NCBI GenBank assembly: GCA_002490775.1
Contig: DKUR01000019.1
Coordinates: 42,924-106,923 of the forward strand
DNA length: 64,000 nt
Reading direction: 5' to 3'
Origin: Lachnospiraceae bacterium UBA7199
GTDB taxonomy: Bacteria; Bacillota; Clostridia; Lachnospirales; Lachnospiraceae
In this document: positions 43,512 through 51,664 of the stretch, piece by piece
Numbering within the stretch: position 1 is the stretch's first letter
Layout: each line of letters starts with the position of its first letter
Position numbers and translations under genes: made by a program
Notes under the pieces: model-generated
Databases searched by the model: none
What the model was told of the DNA's origin: nothing
What the model saw: the letters and a program-made list of their open reading frames with translations, nothing else

Positions 43512-45206
43512 ATGGGGAAAAATGAAAAAACAGTATTAGGGAAAAACAGTCAGGCCGCGCAGCTAAAAAAGCTGGTGCGTCAAGCATTATTGTCAGTGGG
43601 AACAGGTGCTGTACTGCTGCTTGGTTTTATTTTGTTTAATGTAGCAATGTCAAAAATCAACAGCGCGCAGATCAACACCACGGTAGCCTTAAATCAGTAT
43701 CGGATTGCGTCCAAAACACTAACCTACAACATACAGTCTTATGCAGTCACAGGGGAACAACGATACTATGACGCGTACATGAAGGAACTAAATGAAGACC
43801 AAAACAGGGAAAAAGCAATTGAAACTTTAAAGAAATGCGCTCTCATGGAAACGGAATGGGCAAGTCTGAACCAGATTGCTGACATGTCCAATCACCTGGT
43901 TCCCCTTGAAGAGGAAACAATTGCCTATGTACAGGCCGGTGACCTGGCATCCGCACAGGCCTGTGTATTTAGCACAACATACGGAGATTCCGTAGAGCAA
44001 ATCAACCGACAGACAGACGAAACGATCCTCACCATCTTAAATAGAAAAGATAAAAGACAGTCAGGACTGAAAATCTTACAATTCATTTTTGAAATTATGT
44101 TTGCTGCATCTTTCCTCTATGTTGTGAAAGAATTTATCAGAACAATTAAGTTTTCTGAAAGAGAACTTTTAGCGCCGATCCAAAAGGTATCTGATCAGAT
44201 GGTTGTACTTGCAGGCGGCGAATTCCATGTTGCACTTGATATGAAAGAGGATGATAGTGAAGTCGGAAGAATGGTTGCCTCAATTTCTTTCATGAAAAAG
44301 AATCTGCTTAGCATGATAGAAGAAATTACACAGACGCTTGAAAAAATGGGTAATGGAAATTACCGGTTTGAAATTCAGCAGGAATATGTAGGTGAATTCG
44401 TAACAATCAAAAATTCTTTTGAACAGATCGGAAAAAAGATGCGGGAAACACTTAAAACGATCCGTACCGTTTCAGAACAAATTAATGATGGTTCGGAGCA
44501 GTTAGCGTGCGCTGCACAGGATCTGGCTGAAAACTGTACCATACAAGCCGGGCAGGTATCGGAACTGATGACTGCATTTGATGCCATGACAAAGAGCATG
44601 GAAGGAAACGCACATGAGGCGGAAGAATCTGCACAAATGGCTTCAACCGCAGGCGTGACGCTGACTAAGGGTAATGAAAAGCTGCGGGAATTAAAAGATT
44701 CCATTCAGGAAATCGGCAGATGCTCCCAGCAGATCGGCTCAATTATCGAAACAATAGAGGATATTGCATCCCAGACCAATCTTCTTGCACTAAATGCAGC
44801 AATTGAAGCAGCAAGGGCCGGCGAGGCTGGAAAAGGGTTTGCAGTTGTGGCAGAACAGGTAAAAAATCTGGCAAATGAATCATCAAAGGCAGCCGGCAGG
44901 ACGACACAGCTTATTGAGACAACTGTTTCAGTGATGGACAAGAGTATTTCCATTGCAGAGGAAACAGAAGCCAGCATGAATCAGGTTTTGACCGACGCCA
45001 AAGCGGCTACGGAAAAGATGGGGCAAATAGAACAGTTTCTAAAGAGAGATACACAGCGTATGCAGGAACTGAATGAAAATGTATCACAGGTTTCTGCTGC
45101 TGTTGATAACAATTCTGCAACTTCAGAGGAAACTGCCGCTGTAAGTGAACAGCAGAAATCACAGGTAGAAACTATGGTAGAAATGATAGAAAAATTTGAA
45201 ATATAG
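43512..45206 (+). CDS. methyl-accepting chemotaxis protein
   Basis: A 564-residue chemoreceptor carried as cargo of the element. TM1 is near residues 30-50 ([20 protein letters not shown]). A helical extracellular sensor (about 55-185) follows, then TM2 near 190-208 and HAMP (about 210-265). The signalling hairpin tip is [20 protein letters not shown] then [20 protein letters not shown] near residues 410-460. The C-terminus ends [10 protein letters not shown] without a CheB/CheR-binding pentapeptide. The extracellular ligand is unknown. A receptor as the only cargo of a serine-recombinase element is unusual. Confidence 0.93.
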   Translation: MGKNEKTVLGKNSQAAQLKKLVRQALLSVGTGAVLLLGFILFNVAMSKINSAQINTTVALNQYRIASKTLTYNIQSYAVTGEQRYYDAYMKELNEDQNREKAIETLKKCALMETEWASLNQIADMSNHLVPLEEETIAYVQAGDLASAQACVFSTTYGDSVEQINRQTDETILTILNRKDKRQSGLKILQFIFEIMFAASFLYVVKEFIRTIKFSERELLAPIQKVSDQMVVLAGGEFHVALDMKEDDSEVGRMVASISFMKKNLLSMIEEITQTLEKMGNGNYRFEIQQEYVGEFVTIKNSFEQIGKKMRETLKTIRTVSEQINDGSEQLACAAQDLAENCTIQAGQVSELMTAFDAMTKSMEGNAHEAEESAQMASTAGVTLTKGNEKLRELKDSIQEIGRCSQQIGSIIETIEDIASQTNLLALNAAIEAARAGEAGKGFAVVAEQVKNLANESSKAAGRTTQLIETTVSVMDKSISIAEETEASMNQVLTDAKAATEKMGQIEQFLKRDTQRMQELNENVSQVSAAVDNNSATSEETAAVSEQQKSQVETMVEMIEKFEI

Positions 45207-45221
45207 TTTTACATACAATTT

Positions 45222-45229
45222 GGTACACC
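45222..45229 (+). other. attR core of the serine-recombinase element
   Basis: GGTACACC, preceded inside the element by ACAATTT and followed by CATCATTGC of the M23 gene. Confidence 0.85.
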
Positions 45230-45704
45230 CATCATTGCTATTGAATCCGGTTATGTGGAGGCCTTAGGCTGGAACCAATATGGGGGCTGGCGCATAGGCA
45301 TCCGCAGCTTTGATGGGAAACGCTACTATTACTACGCCCATCTGCGGCAGAATTTTCCTTATGCACTAAATCTTGAAGAAGGCAGTGTGGTAACTGCCGG
45401 AGACGTAATTGGCTATATGGGGCATACCGGTTACAGTACCGTAGAAAATACAAATAATATTGAAACTGTACATCTGCACTGGGGACTACAGCTTATTTTT
45501 GATGAATCACAAAAAGAAGGAGATAACGAAATCTGGATCGACTGCTATGCCCTCACCCGGTTCCTTTACAAAAACAGATCCCTCACAGAGAAAAATCAGG
45601 AAACCAAGGAATGGTTCCGCCATTTTCAAATGAAAGATCCCTGTGCAATTGCCTTTCAGGAGCAGACTACTGTTTCGGGAAATCAACTTTCAGCCAGCCA
45701 ATAG
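45230..45704 (+). pseudogene. M23 metallopeptidase, 3' fragment
   Basis: C-terminal part of the same peptidase. It begins in frame with IIAIESGYVEALGWNQYGGW, the usual segment directly after the first zinc motif, and has YYYYAHLRQNFPYALN and the second zinc motif VHLHWGLQLIF near its middle. It has no own start codon or ribosome site before the first motif, and an internal ATG at 45255 would begin after the essential residues. It is therefore silent unless the element excises. The uninterrupted gene would be 1086 bp. Confidence 0.85.
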
Positions 45705-45744
45705 CCAGACAGGGATTGCCCCGCAAACACTTCCTATAGCTGAA

Positions 45745-46812
45745 TTACCGGTACACGAACTCCCTTTGTATGAGGAAGCTTAAAAAAAACAAAAACACAT
45801 CCACAGGTATTTTTACCAATACCTCCGCACCTGTAAAAATCGTGCAAAGATACCCTACAATAATAGCACTAAGGGACATCTGCACTACCGCCAGTAAAAC
45901 ATAACGGGGCAGAGATGACTTCACCGGACTTTCACTTTGAAAAACCACCTTTAAATTTAACAGATAATTATAAAGGGCCGAAAGTATTCTTGCAAATGCA
46001 GTGGCTGCCATCACATAAGTAATACTGCCCCACTGCCTGTCCCTTAATAAAAAGCAAAACAGGGTAAACAAGGCAAGATCCACCACACTTGAGGACAGGG
46101 ATGAAAAAAGGAACTTGCCAAAAATCAGATATATTTTAATGGAATCCCTGATAGGATTAAAATGGCTTGTCTTATTTTCTTCCAGATATATAGTGCGGAT
46201 AGGCACTTCAACAATGGGAATCTTTTTTGTTTTTGTCTCAAGCAGCATATTGGTTTCAAACTCAAACCGCTCCCCCTTTACTTTTAGGAGCTGTTTCATA
46301 AAGGATGTGGGAATTCCCCGAAGGCCAGTCTGGGTATCTGAAACCGTAATTCCAGTCAGGTACTTCATAACGACTCTAGTACATTTGTTCCCAAATTCTG
46401 AACGGGCAGGCACATCTTCCCCTTCAAAACATCTACAGCCTAAAATCAATGAATCTGGATGAGCAAGAAGGGCTTCTGCACAAAGTCGAATACACTCAGG
46501 GGAATGTTGACCATCAGAGTCAGCAGTTATTGCTCCCGGCATACTGCTATAATGGCCAAGAAAGTAATTAAAAGCCGTTTTTAATGCACGCCCCTTCCCT
46601 TGATTTACCGCATGATGAAGCACATTGCATCCATAAATTTCTTTTGCTTCCTCAAAAAAATGCATATATTCTGTCCCGCTTCCGTCATTCACCAGAATAA
46701 TATTTTGAAATCCAGCTTCCCGCAATTGCCTTAACAAGGCAGGAAGTTTTTCATCCGGTTCATAAGAAGGAATAATAATTGGTATTTCCCATTTCAGCTT
46801 ATTTATTTCCAT
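45745..46812 (-). CDS. glycosyltransferase family 2 fused to GtrA domain
   Basis: A 355-residue fusion. Residues 8-215 are a GT-A glycosyltransferase of the dolichyl-phosphate-mannose or bactoprenol-glucosyl synthase type (PIIIPSYEPDEKLPALLRQL, GAITADSDGQHSPE with the DXD-like motif). Residues about 230-355 are a GtrA four-span membrane domain. Such fusions make undecaprenyl-phosphate-linked sugars and flip them to the outside. The ATG at 46812 has GGAG with a six-base gap. It follows the large membrane protein by 18 bp, so the two likely act together, donor synthesis plus transfer. Confidence 0.88.
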   Translation of the reverse strand: MEINKLKWEIPIIIPSYEPDEKLPALLRQLREAGFQNIILVNDGSGTEYMHFFEEAKEIYGCNVLHHAVNQGKGRALKTAFNYFLGHYSSMPGAITADSDGQHSPECIRLCAEALLAHPDSLILGCRCFEGEDVPARSEFGNKCTRVVMKYLTGITVSDTQTGLRGIPTSFMKQLLKVKGERFEFETNMLLETKTKKIPIVEVPIRTIYLEENKTSHFNPIRDSIKIYLIFGKFLFSSLSSSVVDLALFTLFCFLLRDRQWGSITYVMAATAFARILSALYNYLLNLKVVFQSESPVKSSLPRYVLLAVVQMSLSAIIVGYLCTIFTGAEVLVKIPVDVFLFFLSFLIQREFVYR

Positions 46813-46830
46813 AGCAATCTCCATATCTCA

Positions 46831-48744
46831 TTATTTGCCCACCCCATACTGGGCTGTAAGGCTGATCCCCCCGTCTGCATTCTCCACAGCCCGGTAAAGG
46901 CATCCATATTCAAAAGCTCCTCCTTCCGTTAAAGCTTCAAATATTTCCCCTGCATCTCCTGCAAGCTGATCCACATATAAGTATCCTGCATGAGCTTCTT
47001 TTATGGCATTAATAATATCCTGCTCCGTAAGCACATTGGCATCCACATTTCCATACATAACCGACACCGGGGCCGCCTCAAATCCTATATAAGTATTCCT
47101 TACCCAGCTAACATCCGACACATCCCGTAAATACAGCACACGTCCAATGCTTTCGTTCCCACCGGCACCTATCTTTTCAAGAAATATCTGTGCCTGCCCA
47201 TCCACAAGTTCCTCACGTCTTGCCAGCTCTGCGTCTGCCGCATCCTTATAACCGATCAGTCCCTGATAAGCACTTCCATAATCTGTAGTCAAAAGCACAA
47301 ACGCCATGCACGCCACTGCTCCCACAATCGGTCTACGTCCTCTCATAGCGTAAAATGCAATCAAATATAATCCGCCTATGGTAAATGGCGCCCCATATCG
47401 TTCAATTGACGAAACCATGCCAAAAGGCTGCAGATACTGTGTTTCTACAGCAAATATCGTCAAGTGGCTCAATAAATTAATGCTGTAAAACACCACTCCG
47501 GAAACAGCCAGAAATCCTCCTACAAAGCATGCTCTCCCTTTATCCAAAATTTTGAATTTATAAAGAATGACAACCAACATCAGCAAAAGCAGGTACAGGC
47601 ACAAGGGGCTTAAATCAATTGCTGCCGTTTTCCATTTATGAAGAGGCCATTTCACAAAAGCCTCCAAAAAAGCCTGAACCATTTCTTCCTGATATGCTGG
47701 AATACGCATTTCTCCTGCTGCCATTTTAACTGCTGCACCGGTCAGCTTAGCCACCCTTCTGTTCATCAGACAAAAGAAAAGCCATGATGCCAAAGAAGCC
47801 GCTGGCATCAGCGTTACCGCAAAAAGTGCACGCCTGTCTGCCTTTTTGTCCCCATATATTTCTATTTTCTCTTCCCTGCCCTGGTCTTTTTCACGCCAAG
47901 CCAGCAAATGATATCCATAATCAAACAACAGGCCAAATGCCGCCCATAGAAATCCTGTATTTTTACAAAGAACCAGCACCATGAGAAACAGTGCCTGACG
48001 CCCATAGTAAAACCATCTGCTGCGGCCTTTTCTGTCTACAACAGAAGTAAGAAATGCGCCATATACCACCGCCATCGTAAGATCCGCGCAGCAGCCGCTG
48101 CACCAAAAAGTCTCTGCGATTGCCGGAAAGAGCCATAGAACTGCCGCTCCTAATGCCATCAATAGAACATTCCGCCTTTTGATAACCTGTAGCAGCGGAA
48201 AAAGAAATGCCAGATTCATAAAATAATAGCCGGCAAACATCAGCCCCTCTTTAAATTCATCCCCGGAAAAATGCAGAAACCACCACTTTAACATCTGCGT
48301 TCCAGGCGGATAATCTCCAAACTCTGCTGCCACATTCGCGTATTTATGCGCAAATCCATCCAAATAAAATAGTGCTTTTACATCCGTCGCCCAAAAATTA
48401 TAGTCATCCCACCAGTTCACAACTTTTCCACCGACACATAAGGTTATAGTCAAAATCATAAAAAAAGCCGTCAACGTGCTGGGACGCAGCAGTTCTTCCT
48501 TTGCAAATCCCAAAATTTCCCTGCGCTTATCTTTTTGCTGCTTTAAAAGAAAAATAAAGGTTACAGCAATTCCTATACAAGCAATATAGTCAGAAACAGA
48601 CAAGGCCCTGAAAAAAGAAAGCACATACAGCATACAAATAAGCAGTGCACAGCCTACAGGAAATGCCTCCACAAGCTGTATCCTGCATTTCCATGCCAAA
48701 GAAAGTAATAGAATTAGAAAAGCTGCTATTTGTACAATAAACAT
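46831..48744 (-). CDS. multispanning membrane protein, likely GT-C glycosyltransferase
   Basis: A 637-residue protein with about 13 membrane spans and a soluble C-terminal part (about 520-637). I do not recognise its exact family. The early loop KVVNWWDDYNFWATDVKALF near residue 110 has the acidic-aromatic pattern seen after the first segment of GT-C sugar transferases. The following loop NVAAEFGDYPPGTQMLKWWF fits the same group. Its partner gene makes a lipid-linked sugar, which supports a role in transferring that sugar to a cell-surface polymer. The ATG at 48744 follows AAAGGA; the TTG upstream is weaker. Confidence 0.8.
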   Translation of the reverse strand: MFIVQIAAFLILLLSLAWKCRIQLVEAFPVGCALLICMLYVLSFFRALSVSDYIACIGIAVTFIFLLKQQKDKRREILGFAKEELLRPSTLTAFFMILTITLCVGGKVVNWWDDYNFWATDVKALFYLDGFAHKYANVAAEFGDYPPGTQMLKWWFLHFSGDEFKEGLMFAGYYFMNLAFLFPLLQVIKRRNVLLMALGAAVLWLFPAIAETFWCSGCCADLTMAVVYGAFLTSVVDRKGRSRWFYYGRQALFLMVLVLCKNTGFLWAAFGLLFDYGYHLLAWREKDQGREEKIEIYGDKKADRRALFAVTLMPAASLASWLFFCLMNRRVAKLTGAAVKMAAGEMRIPAYQEEMVQAFLEAFVKWPLHKWKTAAIDLSPLCLYLLLLMLVVILYKFKILDKGRACFVGGFLAVSGVVFYSINLLSHLTIFAVETQYLQPFGMVSSIERYGAPFTIGGLYLIAFYAMRGRRPIVGAVACMAFVLLTTDYGSAYQGLIGYKDAADAELARREELVDGQAQIFLEKIGAGGNESIGRVLYLRDVSDVSWVRNTYIGFEAAPVSVMYGNVDANVLTEQDIINAIKEAHAGYLYVDQLAGDAGEIFEALTEGGAFEYGCLYRAVENADGGISLTAQYGVGK

Positions 48745-48797
48745 TACCTGTTTTCCTTTCAAGTAAATCCGTATTTCCTTTGCATGAGGCTGTGCAT

Positions 48798-48833
48798 AAA
48801 AAAGATGTGTGGCATGATGTCACACATCTTTTT
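48798..48833 (-). terminator. terminator of the hibernation factor gene
   Basis: Perfect stem AAAAAGATGTGTG / CACACATCTTTTT read on the minus strand with T tail, 16 bp past the HPF stop. Confidence 0.85.
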
Positions 48834-48848
48834 AACATGACCTGCAGC

Positions 48849-49376
48849 TTAATATTCGGGCTCGATTAATCCGTATGTGTTTCCTTTACGTTTGTATACT
48901 ACATTTACCTGATCTGTCTCTGCATTGCAGAATACATAAAAATTATGTCCTAAAAGCTCCATTTGAATACAAGCGTCTTCTGGGTACATAGGCTTAATAT
49001 CAAATTTTTTACTGCGGATGATCTTAATTTCCTCTTCATCCATATATTCTTTTTCTATAAATTCTTTCTTGAAATAGCTTGACGACTGCTTCTGATCGAT
49101 CAGTTTATTTTTATATCTCTTTAACTGTCTTTCTATGATCTCCTCCACCAGATCAATGGAAACATACATATCATTGCTCACCTGTTCAGAACGGATGATA
49201 CTTCCTTTTACAGGAATAGTAACTTCAATTTTCTGTCTTTCCTTTTCAACGCTGAGCGTTACATGAATTTCAGTTTCGGGAGTAAAATATTTTTCAAGCT
49301 TTCCAATTTTATCCTCAACTGCGCTTTTTAATCCCGGTGTAACCTCAATATTCTTACCTACAATTATAAAATTCAT
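48849..49376 (-). CDS. hpf: ribosome hibernation promoting factor, long form
   Basis: A 175-residue long-form HPF that dimerises 70S ribosomes into inactive 100S particles in stationary phase. The N-terminal S30AE domain begins MNFIIVGKNIEVTPGLKSAV and has HVTLSVEKERQKIEVTI. The C-terminal dimerisation domain (about 115-175) has IIRSKKFDIKPMYPEDACIQ and the end motif VVYKRKGNTYGLIEPEY. The start is the ATG at 49376, eight bases after AAAGGA; the two preceding ATG codons overlap the site. Confidence 0.95.
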   Translation of the reverse strand: MNFIIVGKNIEVTPGLKSAVEDKIGKLEKYFTPETEIHVTLSVEKERQKIEVTIPVKGSIIRSEQVSNDMYVSIDLVEEIIERQLKRYKNKLIDQKQSSSYFKKEFIEKEYMDEEEIKIIRSKKFDIKPMYPEDACIQMELLGHNFYVFCNAETDQVNVVYKRKGNTYGLIEPEY

Positions 49377-49385
49377 ATTCATCAT

Positions 49386-49949
49386 CCTTTCCTTGGATTA
49401 TTGTGTAAACATTATATCACAGCTTGTAGATGTTATGCAATAATTCCAGCATTTTGTTTTGTAATGGCAACAGTTTTCCGACAATTTCATTTATTACTGT
49501 TTTCCGACATTTTGTTTCATTTTTCTGCACGTCTATCACTATTCACAAAACATTTGTTCAAGAGAAGCGTAAAATCTTCATGCCAGATTCCTTTTTTTGC
49601 TGGTGGATATTGTGGATAACTACGTGTATAACTAGCCAATGGCCTTTTTATCACATTCTATATGTGGATAACTTTTTTGTAAAATATTTTTATTTTTCCC
49701 CCATAGATCCATTTGCCTGCAAAATTTGTGAAACATGTACAAGTTGTCTTTTGTCAATAAACTTTTTACTAAAAAATAATTTCAGACTTCTTTTTATTTC
49801 TTCACGAAATAATTCCTTTTCTCGAACAATAAATATCACGCGCATCATATCATCCCTATTCCGCCCTTTGCCAGCCATCCTTATATTAAAAATACCGCTG
49901 CATCTTTGATTTTTCAATCATTGATGCAGCGGTCATATGCAAAATCTTT
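49386..49949. other. 563-bp AT-rich intergenic region with two DnaA-box sequences
   Basis: No convincing gene is seen. TGTGGATAA, a perfect DnaA box in the same orientation, occurs at 49611-49619 and 49663-49671. A near match (TGGTGGATATTG) lies just before the first. ACTGTTTTCCGACA occurs twice near 49470 and 49498. A 75-codon minus frame (49690-49917) starts inside the NlpC/P60 terminator and lacks a site. Confidence 0.5.
49894..49933 (-). terminator. terminator of the NlpC/P60 gene
   Basis: Stem ACCGCTGCATC / GATGCAGCGGT with a run of five T on the minus strand, 17 bp past the stop. Confidence 0.85.
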
Positions 49950-51326
49950 TTAGAAAATTCTTCTAATCGAAAGAATTGAACGATAAGTTGCGTTAGAGAT
50001 AATAATACCTGTTTTTGATGTAGAAGCGTGAACGATCTGTCCGTTTCCAGCATAAATTGCCACATGGCCTGAGTAACAGATAATATCACCTGGCTGCGCA
50101 TTTTCTATACCATTTACTGCGGAGCCAACATTTCTGTCTGCTGCAGATGAATGGGGCAGGCTGACGCCAAAGTTTTTGTAAACACTCATTACAAATCCTG
50201 AACAATCGGCTCCGTTTGTAAGACTGGTGCCGCCATATACATAAGGATTTCCAACAAACTGACAAGCAAAATCAACTACTGACTGTCCCAGTTCGCTTCC
50301 GCTTCCTGAAGTAACTGCCGGCGGTATGATTGTCTGGTCTGACGCGCCTGAACTATTAGCAGCTTCCCGCTCTCTCATTGCTCTGGCGGCTGCTTCCTGA
50401 GCGGCTCTTCTCTCTGCTGCCTCTTTTGCAAGTCTGGCTTCTTCTTCCGCCTTTGACTCTGCCTTTACAAATTCAGTGGAAAGTTCGACATATTCCCTTG
50501 AAACGTATCCGTCACCCTCCTCTATGTTCACTTTCACCCATTCGTCAAGTTCTTCCGTAACTAAAAGTTCATCACTATAAGGAACAAATCCAACTACTGA
50601 CGATTCTGTTGTAGGGTTTTCTCTTACAAAAAGCGTCTCGGTATTTACTGTTGCAATTCTGGTTCCTACTTCTTTTGCAAGGTCTACTGCATTATCTCCT
50701 GTCACACAATACTCAGCCTTTACATAACCAGTCACGCTGCCGGATGTAATCTCATACCATCCATCCTGCTCCGATATAAATTCTCCTACTGATTTATCAT
50801 AGAGCTTTCCAAGAATTTCTCCATCCTCACCAGGAATACTCCTTACGTTAACATAATCATTTACCTTTGCAATTACCAGTGATTTAAAGCCCTCTTCTTC
50901 TTTCTTGGCTGCCAATTCATTCTCCTTTTGAATGATTGTCTTTGTGGTAGTTGCAATCATTGTTTCCTCAATAACTTTTTCATCTCCCGGTTCTTCCTCT
51001 GGTAGTAAACCAGTACCTGCCGCGGGAGATGCCGCTGCAAGGACTGAAGCTGCTACCGCCGAGGCAGAAGCGCTAAAGGTTGGAGTTTCTTCCTTTTCAG
51101 AACTGCCCTGTTCATTTCCACTTGAAACAGAACCGATCTCTTCCTCTTCATCCTTAATATTTTTTACACTGGTGCCATTAGAAGATAAAAAATAATCCAC
51201 ACCTGCTGACGGAAGACCATTTGCCTCCGCTGCCAATAATTCCGTATTCATGCTTGAAAATAAAAGTGCCGCTGCAAAAACTGCCATAACAGCTTTCTTG
51301 CCTGTCTTCACATTTTTTCTTTGCAC
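49950..51326 (-). CDS. secreted SH3-NlpC/P60 cell-wall hydrolase
   Basis: A 458-residue secreted peptidoglycan endopeptidase. It starts at a GTG (51326) after GGAGGTTATC, then a signal peptide (AVMAVFAAALLFSSMNTELL). A Ser/Glu-rich low-complexity stretch (about 45-110) follows, then two bacterial SH3 domains (about 145-205 and 220-285, e.g. VNDYVNVRSIPGEDGEILGKL). An Ala/Glu/Arg helix (about 290-325) precedes the C-terminal NlpC/P60 domain (about 345-458). Catalytic residues are Cys in NGADCSGFVMSVYKNF, His in ICYSGHVAIYAGNG and the third polar position in QIVHAST. It probably cleaves stem peptides during growth or separation. Confidence 0.93.
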   Translation of the reverse strand: MQRKNVKTGKKAVMAVFAAALLFSSMNTELLAAEANGLPSAGVDYFLSSNGTSVKNIKDEEEEIGSVSSGNEQGSSEKEETPTFSASASAVAASVLAAASPAAGTGLLPEEEPGDEKVIEETMIATTTKTIIQKENELAAKKEEEGFKSLVIAKVNDYVNVRSIPGEDGEILGKLYDKSVGEFISEQDGWYEITSGSVTGYVKAEYCVTGDNAVDLAKEVGTRIATVNTETLFVRENPTTESSVVGFVPYSDELLVTEELDEWVKVNIEEGDGYVSREYVELSTEFVKAESKAEEEARLAKEAAERRAAQEAAARAMREREAANSSGASDQTIIPPAVTSGSGSELGQSVVDFACQFVGNPYVYGGTSLTNGADCSGFVMSVYKNFGVSLPHSSAADRNVGSAVNGIENAQPGDIICYSGHVAIYAGNGQIVHASTSKTGIIISNATYRSILSIRRIF

Positions 51327-51664
51327 GATAACCTCCGATCCAACATATGTTAACACATGTATGAAAGTTTTATCATTTTTCTTATGAATTGTTACAAATT
51401 TGTTACGTCCGTTAATAAATATAACACGCTCCCACCCATCTGTCAACCACTGGGAAAAATTTCCTACCAACAGTTCAGCCATAAAAAAAGAACACCAACG
51501 CGTGGATGCTTGCATACAAAGCGTTGGTGTTCTTTTTTTATGAGCGGAGCGCCCCATGATGAGCAAAAAGACGAGCCGCTCTAGCGGCGCCGGATGCGAA
51601 GCAGCCGCTTTTGCGAATCATGGGGAGGCTGAACTGTCCCCATTATTATTATTATTATTTAATA
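51327..51664. other. 338-bp spacer dominated by a repeat element
   Basis: The spacer holds the NlpC/P60 promoter region (AT-rich, near 51340-51420), the 168-bp repeat element at 51470-51637, and a short ATT repeat (51643-51660) before the trxB stop. No gene is seen. Confidence 0.6.
51470..51637. repeat. 168-bp palindromic repeat element with ACAGTTCAGCC ends (copy 2)
   Basis: Terminal inverted repeats ACAGTTCAGCC (51470-51480) / GGCTGAACTGT (51627-51637) match those of the element at 7081. Inside are a perfect 19-bp stem (51483-51501 / 51521-51539) ending in seven T, which can terminate transcription in both directions, and CCCCATGAT / ATCATGGGG (51552-51560 / 51617-51625) enclosing GCCGCT-CT-AGCGGC. 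It probably serves as the trxB terminator. Confidence 0.75.

Larger units (their letters stand above)
41410..45229 (+). mobile_element. 3.8-kb integrative element with serine recombinase and chemotaxis receptor
   Basis: The element is bounded by the 8-bp direct repeats GGTACACC at 41410-41417 and 45222-45229. It carries a 61-codon ORF, a large serine recombinase and a methyl-accepting chemotaxis protein, all on the plus strand. No conjugation, replication or phage structural genes are present. Its ends are near-perfect inverted repeats (CCAAATTG...CAATTTGG). The excised circle would carry CAATTTGGTACACCAAATTG, a dyad around the central AC. Excision restores the host M23 gene in frame. Confidence 0.85.

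Noticed and set aside
41410..45229. Element as a prophage or ICE
   Set aside because: No structural, replication, mobilisation or conjugation genes; only recombinase, a small ORF and a chemoreceptor.
49690..49917. 75-codon minus-strand frame in the HPF-NlpC spacer
   Set aside because: Starts inside the NlpC/P60 terminator hairpin, with no ribosome site; probably chance in AT-rich DNA.
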